This document shows, one piece after another, positions 26,618 to 34,810 of a stretch of 64,000 nucleotides of DNA. The stretch covers positions 62,001-126,000 of the forward strand of contig JAXMCV010000001.1 in the NCBI GenBank assembly GCA_046349215.1, given 5' to 3'. Made by a program: the position numbers and the translations under genes. The notes under the pieces were generated by a model. The model was not told where the DNA came from, searched no databases, and saw only the letters and a list, made by a program, of their open reading frames with translations. The stretch's first letter is position 1; each line of letters starts with the position of its first letter. The stretch is from JAJXWB01 sp046349215 (GTDB lineage: Bacteria > Pseudomonadota > Alphaproteobacteria > Rhizobiales > Beijerinckiaceae).

Positions 26618-27648
26618 CCCTTCTTCTCGCTCTCCTGATTCCGGCGACGTTGGCGGCCGGCGCGCCGGCGCGCGCTGCGCCCGATGTCTGCAATCGCTAT
26701 GTCGACGCCTATCGCAAATGGCTCGCCTCGCAGTCTGACCCGACAGCGACGGCGAACGGGCCGCTCGGGATGGCGCAGGCGAAGGCGAACGGCGTCGCGA
26801 CCGTGGATCCGGTCGGGCGTTTCGACGACAAGGGCGTCGCGCGGCTCGCAGATTGGGCCGCGGCGCAGAAGCCGCCGGTCCAGATGCCGAAGTCGCTGAC
26901 GGAAAAGCTCGTCGGAACGACGTCTGACGGCGTCACGCTCGAACAGGCGCCGGGCGCGAATTATTACGCCGCGAGCAAGACGGCGGGAACGGCGAGTTGC
27001 ATCGCTTCGGCGACTTTCACGATCGCCAGCGGCGTGGCCTCTCCCGCGCCCGCGCCCGCCAGCTGGGCGGGTTCGGCCTGCGGAATCTCGCGCGGCTTCC
27101 TGCGCATGAACGACGCGGCCGTCGCCTACCGCGACGACACGAGCTTCGGACCGGATCTTTCCGCGCGGCTGTCGCTTGCGCCGTGGACGGGCGCCGGCTT
27201 CGGCAAGGCCTGCACGATCCGCTTCGACTATGCGCCGGGCTTTTCGACCGAGCATCTGCTCAACGAATGGGAGACGAAATGCGACGATGCGCGCTGTCCC
27301 GCTCTCAGGCGCGCGGCCATCGACCTCGTGAAGGACGCGAAGAAGGACTGGAAGGGCCTGTCCGCCCGCGCGTTGGCGCGGCTTCCGGCCGCAGACCGCG
27401 CGCGCTTTTCGAAGGATGATCTGGAAGCCAGGCGCGAGAGCAAGGACGCGCCGACCGACAATGACCCACTCGTCGTCCTCACGACGATCGACGGCGCGCC
27501 TTACCGCGTCGAAATCGGCCATTTCACCATCGGCTGGCGCGTGTTCGGCGACTGGAAGGTTTCGTTCGCCACGCCCGACGGCAAGGATGTCGGATCGTTC
27601 GGCGTCGGCATGGGGCGTGGCGCGCTGACGAAGACGAGCGTCAATTAG
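26599..27648 (+). CDS. Secreted protein of unknown function
   Basis: 349 residues with a signal peptide (MDKTRLTLLLALLIPATLAA, cleavage around APARA). The mature part has three scattered cysteine pairs (for example TASCIAS, GSACGIS, CDDARCP), which suggests periplasmic disulfides. Its first 19 bases overlap the end of comEC, so the two are probably co-transcribed. I see no known domain. Confidence 0.75.
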   Translation: MDKTRLTLLLALLIPATLAAGAPARAAPDVCNRYVDAYRKWLASQSDPTATANGPLGMAQAKANGVATVDPVGRFDDKGVARLADWAAAQKPPVQMPKSLTEKLVGTTSDGVTLEQAPGANYYAASKTAGTASCIASATFTIASGVASPAPAPASWAGSACGISRGFLRMNDAAVAYRDDTSFGPDLSARLSLAPWTGAGFGKACTIRFDYAPGFSTEHLLNEWETKCDDARCPALRRAAIDLVKDAKKDWKGLSARALARLPAADRARFSKDDLEARRESKDAPTDNDPLVVLTTIDGAPYRVEIGHFTIGWRVFGDWKVSFATPDGKDVGSFGVGMGRGALTKTSVN

Positions 27649-27660
27649 CCGAGCCCGCGC

Positions 27661-27680
27661 GGCGCCCTATAATGGGCGCC
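27661..27680. promoter_or_regulatory. GGCGCCC-TATAAT-GGGCGCC palindrome
   Basis: A perfect 7-bp inverted repeat whose six-base loop is exactly TATAAT, placed 13 bases after the preceding stop. It may be a terminator-like hairpin or a promoter -10 framed by a palindrome. It argues against the ATG at 27672 (inside it) as a start codon. Confidence 0.5.
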
Positions 27681-27701
27681 GTCACCTCTCAAAAGCCACG
27701 C

Positions 27702-28997
27702 ATGCTCTCGCTCGAACTGCTTCTCGTCCTCGTCCTCACGCTGCTCAACGGCGCGCTCGCCATGTCGGAACTGGCCGTTGTTTCCTCGCGTCCGGCGCGG
27801 TTGCGCGCCATGGTCGAGCGCGGCGTCAAGGGTTCGCGGCGGGCGCTGGCGCTCGCCTCCGACCCCGGCCGCTTCCTGTCCACGGTGCAGATCGGCATCA
27901 CGCTGGTCGGCGTCGCCTCCGGCGCCTTTTCCGGCGCGACGCTCGGCGAACGCCTGTCGTCCTGGCTCGCCGCCAACGGCATGCCTGCGGCCTGGGCGCA
28001 GGTGATCGGCGTCGGCCTCGTCGTCGGCGCCATCACCTATGTCTCGCTGATCGTCGGCGAGCTCGCGCCCAAGCGCCTCGCGCTCAACAATCCGGAAAAG
28101 CTCGCCTGCGCGGTTGCGCCGGCCATGACCTTTCTCGCCAATGTTTCGCATCCCGTGGTGTGGCTGGTCGATCGCTCGGGCAAGCTCGTCCTCGCGCTGC
28201 TCGGGCAGGCGCAGCAGCGCGAGCAGGTCGTCACCGAAGACGAAATCAAGGCGCTGGTCGCGGAAGCCGAGAGCGCCGGCGTGGTCGAACCCGGCGAACG
28301 CCAGATGATCGCGCGCGTGCTGCGGCTCGGCGACCAGCCCGTCGTCAGCGTCATGACGCCCCGCAACGAGATCGAACTGGTCGATCTCGGCGATCCCCTT
28401 CCCGAGATCCTCGCGCTGATCGAGAAAAGCCAGCACGCGCGATTCCCCGTGCACGAAGGCGCCGGCGACGTCGAGATCGTGGGCGTCATCCAGGCGCGCG
28501 ATCTCGTCGGCGCGACCGTCGCCTCGCTCGACGATCTGCGCCGGCACGTCAAGGGGGCGCCGGTCATTCCCGCGACCGTCGATGCGCTCGATGTCGTCGA
28601 GACATTGCGCAAGGCGCCGGTTCGCATGGGCCTCGTGCACGACGAATACGGTCACTTTCTCGGCGTGGTCACGCCCGCCGACCTGCTGGAGGCGATCGTC
28701 GGCGCCTTCGCCGACGACGAAGGCGCGGCGGAAGAATCCATCGTCGAACGCAGCGACGGCTCCCTGCTGATTTCCGGCTGGACGCCGGCCGGCGAGATGG
28801 CGGATGCGCTCGGCGCGCCGCTGCCGGATCATCCCTCCTACGCGACCGCCGCCGGATTCCTCATCCAGGCGTTCGGCCATCTCCCGGCGGTCGGCGAAAG
28901 CATAGATGTCGGCGCCTGGTCGTTCGAAATCCTCGATCTCGACGGCCGGCGCATCGACAAGATTCTGGCGACGCGCCGCATGGCGCGCGCGCGCTGA
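27702..28997 (+). CDS. CorC/HlyC (CNNM) family membrane protein with CBS pair
   Basis: 431 residues. N-terminal DUF21/CNNM transmembrane domain with LLLVLVLTLLNGALAMSELAVVS and IVGELAPKRLAL, then two CBS domains (about residues 205-330: SVMTPRNEIELVD, MGLVHDEYGHFLGVVT) and a C-terminal CorC_HlyC domain (DHPSYATAAGFLI, FEILDLDGRRIDKIL). The family is linked to magnesium/cobalt efflux or, historically, 'hemolysin' activity. MLSLELL at 27702 is chosen as the start; 27672 would add ten residues. Confidence 0.9.
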   Translation: MLSLELLLVLVLTLLNGALAMSELAVVSSRPARLRAMVERGVKGSRRALALASDPGRFLSTVQIGITLVGVASGAFSGATLGERLSSWLAANGMPAAWAQVIGVGLVVGAITYVSLIVGELAPKRLALNNPEKLACAVAPAMTFLANVSHPVVWLVDRSGKLVLALLGQAQQREQVVTEDEIKALVAEAESAGVVEPGERQMIARVLRLGDQPVVSVMTPRNEIELVDLGDPLPEILALIEKSQHARFPVHEGAGDVEIVGVIQARDLVGATVASLDDLRRHVKGAPVIPATVDALDVVETLRKAPVRMGLVHDEYGHFLGVVTPADLLEAIVGAFADDEGAAEESIVERSDGSLLISGWTPAGEMADALGAPLPDHPSYATAAGFLIQAFGHLPAVGESIDVGAWSFEILDLDGRRIDKILATRRMARAR

Positions 28998-29125
28998 TGG
29001 ATGGACTCTGACACTTTATCTGACTTCTGGCGCCCGTCGGTTGCGCTCGCCCGGCGCATAACGACGCGGCCCGGAAGCGGATAGCCGGAATACACGCTTT
29101 GGGCGGATGGCCGTCATTGGCGGCG

Positions 29126-29275
29126 CCCTCCCTCCCCGCTCGCGGGGAGGGTGTCGAGCGGAGCGAGACGGGTGGGGTCGCTCGCCGCAGAAGCGGAGGA
29201 ATTCGGAGCAACGCCAGGCTTGCCCCACCCGACATCCGCTGCGCGGATGGTCGACCTCCCCGCGAGCGGGGAGGT
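29126..29275. repeat. Palindromic intergenic repeat, family A copy 2
   Basis: Same design as the copies at 17137 and 47707: CCTCCCTCCCCGCTCGCGGGGAGGG at the left, GACCTCCCCGCGAGCGGGGAGGT at the right, inner GGTGGGG and CCCCACC. Its stem bases differ from copy 1 in compensated pairs (CTTG/CAAG versus CTCG/CGAG), which suggests the palindrome itself is preserved. Confidence 0.85.
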
Positions 29276-29631
29276 AACGCGCGCTTTCAACCGAATCTCC
29301 GCCTTCGGTCGACAGTTCGCATTGGCCCGCGAGCCGAAGCGGGCGTTCATTGCTGGCATCGCGGTTCGCCGAGCTTTCGGAATTCGATGGCGAATTGCGA
29401 CCATTGCAAGAATCTCGAACGGCAATCGCGCGCGGATCATCACGGGCGCGGGCGCGATCCACCCTTGAAAATCCCGAAATAACAGCAGGCGGGCGCGACC
29501 GCCGCCGCCGGTCGCCAATTCTCAACGCCGCTTCACTTTTTTTCGCGGCTTTTGTCGAACATTGACGCGCAACATCGTTAACCCGCGGCGCCCTAGACGA
29601 TTTTCGTCATTCGGGAGAGCGAGTTAGTCAC
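29276..29631. other. Gene-free stretch between repeat A2 and the 139-residue gene
   Basis: No convincing coding frame. Near 29297 it has a TCCGCCTTCGGTCGACAG block similar to TCCGCTCTCGGTCGAAAG found just after family A copy 3 (about 47879), so part of it belongs to the repeat region. A TTGACG hexamer near 29562 could be part of the promoter for the downstream gene. No tRNA-like sequence seen. Confidence 0.5.
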
Positions 29632-30051
29632 ATGACCGGTCGGATCGCAGGCCGCCGATCCGAGGATGCGGCGAAGGACAAGCGAAGTTGGCTCGTCCGC
29701 GAGCGCAACAAGGTTTTGACCGAATGGATGCAGGCGACCGCGAACGGCGCCGACAGCGAGGAGGCGCGCCAGAAATTCGCATTCGCGCGCTCGCTCGACA
29801 TGGCGATCGCGGCGCTCGACGCCGCGCGCGCCGAGAACGACGTCCCGCGCATTGCGCCGCCCCAGAAAGCCGCCGCGCCCGAAGCGGAACGTTCACCGCC
29901 GTACAGGCGGATCGAGCGGCCGTCCGACGGCGTATCCGCAGAGGACTACGCGCGCGCCGCCGGCTTTCCGTTTTCGCGCGGCGGCCACGACCTGCGGGCC
30001 GTCGGCGCGCTGGCGTTCATCCTGCTGGCCGCCTGCATCCTCATCCGCTGA
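29632..30051 (+). CDS. Hypothetical protein with C-terminal membrane anchor
   Basis: 139 residues: basic, helical N-terminal region (RNKVLTEWMQATA, SLDMAIAALDAARAE), a proline-rich middle and a single C-terminal hydrophobic segment (residues about 124-138, AVGALAFILLAACIL) ending ILIR, so a likely tail-anchored protein. Family unknown. Confidence 0.65.
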   Translation: MTGRIAGRRSEDAAKDKRSWLVRERNKVLTEWMQATANGADSEEARQKFAFARSLDMAIAALDAARAENDVPRIAPPQKAAAPEAERSPPYRRIERPSDGVSAEDYARAAGFPFSRGGHDLRAVGALAFILLAACILIR

Positions 30052-30128
30052 AGCCGCCCCCGCAATTGCATTGACGCGCAATGATTTAGCTACGAATCTG
30101 GCGATCGGTCCTCCCGGCGGAGAACACC

Positions 30129-31130
30129 ATGACCCGCGCCCTGATTGCCCTCATCCTGTCGCTCCTCGTTGGCATTGCGTCGGCGCCGGCGCCGGTCTTC
30201 GCACAAGGCGCGGACCCGCTGCCCTCGTGGAACGAAGGCGCCGCGAAGCGCTCGATCGTTTCGTTCGTCACGGCGGTCACGACGCCGGGTTCGCCCGATT
30301 TCGTCGCGCCTGAGCAACGCGTCGCAACCTTCGACAACGACGGCACGCTCTGGTGCGAGCAACCGATGTATGTGCAGCTCGCTTTCGCGCTCGATCGCAC
30401 GAAGGCGCTCGCCCCGCTCAATCCCGACTGGACGACGAGGCAACCGTTCGCGGCGGTTCTGTCGAACGACATGGCCGCGCTGGCGAAGGCCGGCGAAACG
30501 GGCATGGCCGATCTCGTCGCGCAGACCCATGCCGGCATGACGCCGGAGCAATTCGGCGGGATCGTGCGCGAATGGCTGGCGAAGTCGCAGCATCCGCGCT
30601 TCAGGCGTCCCTACACCGATCTCGTCTATCAGCCCATGCAGGAGGTCATGAGCTACCTTCGCGCCAACGGGTTTCGCGTGTTCATCGTCTCCGGCGGCGG
30701 CGTCGAATTCATGCGCGCCTTCGCCACAACGACCTACGGCGTTCCGGCGAACCAGATCGTCGGTTCGTCGATCCAGACCCGCTTCGAATTGCGCGACGGC
30801 CGTCCCGAATTGTTCCGGCTGCCGAAGATCGACTTCATCGACGACGGACCCGGCAAGCCCGTCGGAATCAACGCGCATATCGGCGCCCGCCCGATCGCCG
30901 CCTTCGGCAATTCCGACGGCGATCTCGAAATGCTGCAATGGACGACCATGTCCGGCGGCCGGCGCCTCGGCGTCATCATCCGGCACACCGACGCCGACCG
31001 CGAATATGCCTACGATCGCGCGAGCGCATTCGGGCGTCTCGACCGCGCGCTCGACGCCGCCGCCGCCAACCAGTGGACGGTCGTCAGCATGAAGGACGAC
31101 TGGAAGCGCGTGTTCGCCTTCGACAAATAG
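30129..31130 (+). CDS. Secreted HAD-superfamily phosphatase
   Basis: 333 residues with a signal peptide (MTRALIALILSLLVGIASA, cleavage near VFAQG). HAD motifs: nucleophile DNDGT within ATFDNDGTLW, motif II in FIVSGGGVEFM, and GNSDGDLEML as motif IV, so a periplasmic phosphomonoesterase of the serine-phosphatase-like type is likely. GGAG sits eight bases ahead of the ATG. Convergent with lpxB, 13 bases apart. Confidence 0.87.
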   Translation: MTRALIALILSLLVGIASAPAPVFAQGADPLPSWNEGAAKRSIVSFVTAVTTPGSPDFVAPEQRVATFDNDGTLWCEQPMYVQLAFALDRTKALAPLNPDWTTRQPFAAVLSNDMAALAKAGETGMADLVAQTHAGMTPEQFGGIVREWLAKSQHPRFRRPYTDLVYQPMQEVMSYLRANGFRVFIVSGGGVEFMRAFATTTYGVPANQIVGSSIQTRFELRDGRPELFRLPKIDFIDDGPGKPVGINAHIGARPIAAFGNSDGDLEMLQWTTMSGGRRLGVIIRHTDADREYAYDRASAFGRLDRALDAAAANQWTVVSMKDDWKRVFAFDK

Positions 31131-31143
31131 GCTGTCGCAATCT

Positions 31144-32307
31144 CTAGTCGCGCGTTGCGCCGCGCCCTGCCCGCGCGACGTCGAGCACGTTGCGGGCGGC
31201 CGCATCGCTCGGCCGCTCGCCGGACGCCGGCTTCAGCAATGCGTCGATGCGCGCGAAGGCGGAGAGCTGCGCATCGCGCTCGACGCCGCCGGTGAACAAG
31301 GGGCCGAGCGCCTGCGTCAGCGCTTGCGGGTTGCAGGCGTCCTGCAGGAATTCCGGCACGACATTTTCGCCGAGCACGAGATTGGCGAGGACGATCGAGG
31401 GTACGTCGACCACATATTTCAACAGACCTTCGACACGCGACACCCTGTAGGCGACGGCCATCGGCACGCCGGCCAGAGCGAGTTCGAGCGTCGCCGTGCC
31501 CGAGGCGACGAGCGCGACGCGGGCGCGGTGGAAGGCGGCGAGCTTCGGCGGGTCGCCGACGACCACCTCGGGCTTGTAGGGCCACGACCGCAATTCCTCG
31601 CGAATGTCCTTTTCCAGATGCGGCACGGCCGGCAGGATCACCTCCATGCGGCGGCCGCGCTGCGCCACCTGGTGCAGCACCTGGCCGAACGGCGGCATCA
31701 GGCGCTCGATCTCGGAACGACGCGATCCCGGCATCAGCAGGAACACCGAAGGTTCGCTTTCGCGCGCGCGCGCCTCGTCGGCGTCCGGTCGCAATTCGTC
31801 GAGATGCTCGACGAGGGGATGGCCGACGAAGACGCAGGGCGGACCGCCCAGGCGCTCGTGCGCGGCGGGTTCGAAGGGAAACAGCGCGAGCACGCGATCG
31901 ACATAGGCGCGCATGGCCGGCGCGCGACCCGGCCGCCACGCCCAGACCGTGGGGCTGACATAATCGACGATGGGAATATCGGGGGCGGCCCTGCGCACGC
32001 GGCGCGCGACGCGATGCGTGAAATCCGGGCTGTCGACGATGACGAGCACATCCGGCTTCTGCGCGACGATGGCCTGCGCGGTCGTATCGATGCGCGCGAA
32101 GATGCGCGGCAGATGCGAGAGGATCGAAGTGATCCCCATCACGGCGATGTCCTCGATGGGAAACAGGCTGACCAGGCCTTCCCGCGCCATCGCTTCGCCG
32201 CCGACGCCCGATATCTGGACGTCGGGATCGGCGCGGCGCAGCCCCTGGATCAGCTTGGCGCCGAGCAGGTCGCCCGATTTTTCGCCCGCGACGACGAAGA
32301 CCTTCAT
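31144..32307 (-). CDS. lpxB: Lipid-A-disaccharide synthase
   Basis: Joins UDP-diacylglucosamine and lipid X to give the lipid A disaccharide. 387 residues, GT19 family: VVAGEKSGDLLGAKLI at the N-terminus, YVSPTVWAWRPGRAP and LPGSRRSEIERLMP are hallmark stretches, and ASGTATLELALAGVPM forms the UDP-sugar site. Last gene of the long envelope cluster, seven bases after lpxA with no lpxI in between. Confidence 0.97.
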   Translation of the reverse strand: MKVFVVAGEKSGDLLGAKLIQGLRRADPDVQISGVGGEAMAREGLVSLFPIEDIAVMGITSILSHLPRIFARIDTTAQAIVAQKPDVLVIVDSPDFTHRVARRVRRAAPDIPIVDYVSPTVWAWRPGRAPAMRAYVDRVLALFPFEPAAHERLGGPPCVFVGHPLVEHLDELRPDADEARARESEPSVFLLMPGSRRSEIERLMPPFGQVLHQVAQRGRRMEVILPAVPHLEKDIREELRSWPYKPEVVVGDPPKLAAFHRARVALVASGTATLELALAGVPMAVAYRVSRVEGLLKYVVDVPSIVLANLVLGENVVPEFLQDACNPQALTQALGPLFTGGVERDAQLSAFARIDALLKPASGERPSDAAARNVLDVARAGRGATRD

Positions 32308-32314
32308 GGCGCGT

Positions 32315-33112
32315 TCAGTCGCGCGCGCTGCGCGGCCGGCAGATCGGCCTGTCGCCCGACGCGCGCAGGAAATCGATCATCGCGGCGACATGCGGGTCGC
32401 CGCCATGCGCGGCCGCCGCCTCGTCGATCCGCGCCTTCATCACGCCGTCCTCGTTAAAGAGAATGCGATAGGCGCCTTGCAGCGCCGCGATACTGTCGCG
32501 CGGAAAATTGCGTCGGCGCAGCCCGATCAGGTTGAGGCCGGCGAGGTGCGCGCGATTGCCGAAGGCCAGGCCATAGGGGATGAGATCGCCTTCCAGCCCC
32601 GACAGGCCGCCGACGAAAGCATGCGCGCCGATACGCGCGAACTGGTGCACGCCGACGCCGCCGCTGAGAATGGCGTGGTCGCCGATCGTCACGTGGCCGG
32701 CGATCATCACATTGTTGGACAGGACGACATCACTGCCGATGACCGAATCGTGTCCGACATGCGCATGCGCCAGCAGCACGCAGCGATCGCCGAGGCGCGT
32801 GACCATGCCGCCGCCGGCGGTGCCGGGATTGATGGTCACGCCCTCGCGCAGCGTGCAATCCGCGCCGATCTCGAGCGACGATTCCTCGCCCGCATATTTC
32901 AGATCCTGCGGCTGGTGGCCGATCGAGGCGAAAGGAAATATTTTTGCGCGCGCGCCGATCTTCGTGCGGCCGGCGATCACGACATGCGAAACGAGGTCGC
33001 AATCCGCGCCGAGTTCCACATCGGCGCCGATCGTGCAGAACGGGCCGACGCGCACGCCCGCGCCCAGGCGCGCGCCCGGCGCGACGATCGACGTCGGATG
33101 GACGTCGGCCAT
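32315..33112 (-). CDS. lpxA: UDP-N-acetylglucosamine acyltransferase
   Basis: First step of lipid A synthesis. 265 residues of left-handed beta-helix hexapeptide repeats (VAPGARLGAGVRVGPFC, VIAGRTKIGARAKIF), with the catalytic histidine region HAHVGHDSVIG and the C-terminal helical bundle. Lies directly after fabZ (four bases). Confidence 0.97.
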   Translation of the reverse strand: MADVHPTSIVAPGARLGAGVRVGPFCTIGADVELGADCDLVSHVVIAGRTKIGARAKIFPFASIGHQPQDLKYAGEESSLEIGADCTLREGVTINPGTAGGGMVTRLGDRCVLLAHAHVGHDSVIGSDVVLSNNVMIAGHVTIGDHAILSGGVGVHQFARIGAHAFVGGLSGLEGDLIPYGLAFGNRAHLAGLNLIGLRRRNFPRDSIAALQGAYRILFNEDGVMKARIDEAAAAHGGDPHVAAMIDFLRASGDRPICRPRSARD

Positions 33113-33116
33113 GCGT

Positions 33117-33587
33117 TCAGGCCGTCTGCGGCGCGACCATCGCGCTGATCTCGGCCTCGCACACGACCTGGCCGTCGACTTTCGCCTGGCCCGAGAACCA
33201 CACCATGTTGCGGCGCTGGTTGGTCTTCTTCATGTGATATTCGATGCGGTCGCCGGGCTGCACGGGTTTGCGGAACTTCGCCTTGTCGATCGTCATGAAA
33301 TAGACGAGGTCCGGCTTCTCGCCCTTGCCCTGCGCATGGATGCAGATCGCGCCCGCGCATTGCGCCATGCCCTCGATGATGAGCACGCCGGGATAGACCG
33401 GGCGGCCCGGAAAATGCCCCATGAACTGCGGTTCGTTGATCGTCACGTTCTTGATGCCGACGCAGGATTCATCGCCCTTGATGTCGAAGATGCGGTCGAC
33501 GAGCAGGAAGGGATAGCGGTGCGGCAGCGCGGCCAGAATTTTCTGGATGTCCATCGCTTCGAGTCGTTCGGCGGTCGCCGTGGTCAA
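33117..33587 (-). CDS. fabZ: 3-hydroxyacyl-ACP dehydratase FabZ, TTG start
   Basis: Dehydrates beta-hydroxyacyl-ACP in fatty acid elongation and balances flux with LpxA/LpxD for the same substrate. 156 residues, hotdog fold: LPHRYPFLLVDRI, and the catalytic His and Glu in MGHFPGRPVYPGVLIIEGMAQ region. The start is TTG at 33587, backed by AGGAG seven bases ahead, overlapping the end of lpxD; the next Met would cut conserved sequence. Confidence 0.95.
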   Translation of the reverse strand: MTTATAERLEAMDIQKILAALPHRYPFLLVDRIFDIKGDESCVGIKNVTINEPQFMGHFPGRPVYPGVLIIEGMAQCAGAICIHAQGKGEKPDLVYFMTIDKAKFRKPVQPGDRIEYHMKKTNQRRNMVWFSGQAKVDGQVVCEAEISAMVAPQTA

Positions 33588-33591
33588 TGTC

Positions 33592-34629
33592 TCACTCCTT
33601 CCTGGACTGGGCCGGCGCGCGCCGTGCGCGCGCCGCGTTCTGCAGAAAATTGCGCAGGTCCTGCGCCGGCGCGCCGCCGACGCTGGCGCCGGCCGGCACG
33701 TCGCGCATGACGCCGGATTGCGCGGCGATGCGTGCGCCGTCGCCGATCACGAGATGACCGGCGATGCCGGCCTGGCCGCCGACCATCACGAAATCGCCGA
33801 GTTCGGCGGATCCCGCGATTCCGGTCTGCGCGACAATGACGCAATGCCGGCCGACGACAACGTTGTGGCCGATCTGCACGAGGTTATCGATCTTGGTTCC
33901 CTCGCCGACGATCGTGTCGCGCGTCGCGCCGCGATCGAGCGTGCAATTGGCGCCGATCTCGACATCATCCTGGACGATCACGCGGCCGAACTGGGGCGCC
34001 TTCTGGTGATCGCGCGGGCCGAGGGCGAAGCCGAAACCGTCCTGGCCGATGCGCACGCCGGGATGCAGGATGACGCGGTCGCCGAGCAGCGCGTGCGAAA
34101 GGCTGACGCCGGCGCCGATCACGCAATCGCGGCCGATGCGCACGCCCGCGCCGATCACGGCATTGGCGCCGACGAGGGTGCCCGCGCCGATCTCGGCGCC
34201 GGCGCCCACAACGGCGCCGGCCTCGACATCGACCCCGGCCTCGAGGCGCGCCGCGGGATCGACATGGGCGGCGTGTGAAACGCCTGTCCCGTGCAGCGGG
34301 GCGGCCCGCAGCGAGGCGGGCATGAGGCGCGCGGCGATGGAGGCGAAGGCGCGGTAGGGATTGTCGACGACGAGGGCCACGCAGGCGGCTGGCGCCTTGT
34401 CGCGTGCCGGCGCGCGCAGGAGGACGGCGGCGGCACGCGTCGTCCGCAGGGCGTCGAGGTAGCGGGGGTTGTCGTAATAGGCGAGGTCGCGCGGCCCCGC
34501 CGTCTCGATCGGCGCCAGGCCTTCGATCCTGAGGTCGGCCTCGCCGGCCTCGAATTTCGCGCCGGCCATTTCGGCCAGGTCGCCGAGGGTCGGCGCGAAG
34601 GCGAAGGCGAAGAAAAACGGCTCGGACAT
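33592..34629 (-). CDS. lpxD: UDP-3-O-acylglucosamine N-acyltransferase
   Basis: Third acylation step in lipid A synthesis. 345 residues: N-terminal uridine-binding domain (DLAYYDNPRYLDAL) and a beta-helix of hexapeptide repeats, with the catalytic histidine in NLVQIGHNVVVG and GFALGPRDHQKAPQFG nearby. ATG 34629 with GGAGAG ahead is preferred to the longer in-frame start. Downstream of bamA after its terminator. Confidence 0.96.
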   Translation of the reverse strand: MSEPFFFAFAFAPTLGDLAEMAGAKFEAGEADLRIEGLAPIETAGPRDLAYYDNPRYLDALRTTRAAAVLLRAPARDKAPAACVALVVDNPYRAFASIAARLMPASLRAAPLHGTGVSHAAHVDPAARLEAGVDVEAGAVVGAGAEIGAGTLVGANAVIGAGVRIGRDCVIGAGVSLSHALLGDRVILHPGVRIGQDGFGFALGPRDHQKAPQFGRVIVQDDVEIGANCTLDRGATRDTIVGEGTKIDNLVQIGHNVVVGRHCVIVAQTGIAGSAELGDFVMVGGQAGIAGHLVIGDGARIAAQSGVMRDVPAGASVGGAPAQDLRNFLQNAARARRAPAQSRKE

Positions 34630-34762
34630 GCGCTCTCCGGCGCCCGCGCACGGGGCTGAACTCAACGTCTTTTAGAACATCCGCCGCAAAAGGTGCAGAC
34701 TTTTGCGAGGGGCGGGAGGCGACGCGCGCCGCGCCAGCGGGACCGGCGCGCCCGGCCTGCGC

Positions 34763-34792
34763 ACAAAAGAAAACGGCCCCCGAAGGGGCCGT
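34763..34792 (-). terminator. Rho-independent terminator after bamA
   Basis: ACGGCCCC / GGGGCCGT stem with CGAA loop, followed on the minus strand by TTTTCTTTT. It lies 18 bases past the bamA stop and ahead of lpxD, so the lipid A genes need read-through or their own promoter. Confidence 0.92.
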
Positions 34793-34810
34793 GCTCCGTA
34801 TCCGGTTCGA

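Noticed and set aside
29276..29631. Possible tRNA or decayed gene in the gap
   Set aside because: No acceptor-stem pairing or T-loop GGTTCGA pattern and no recognisable protein fragment in six frames.
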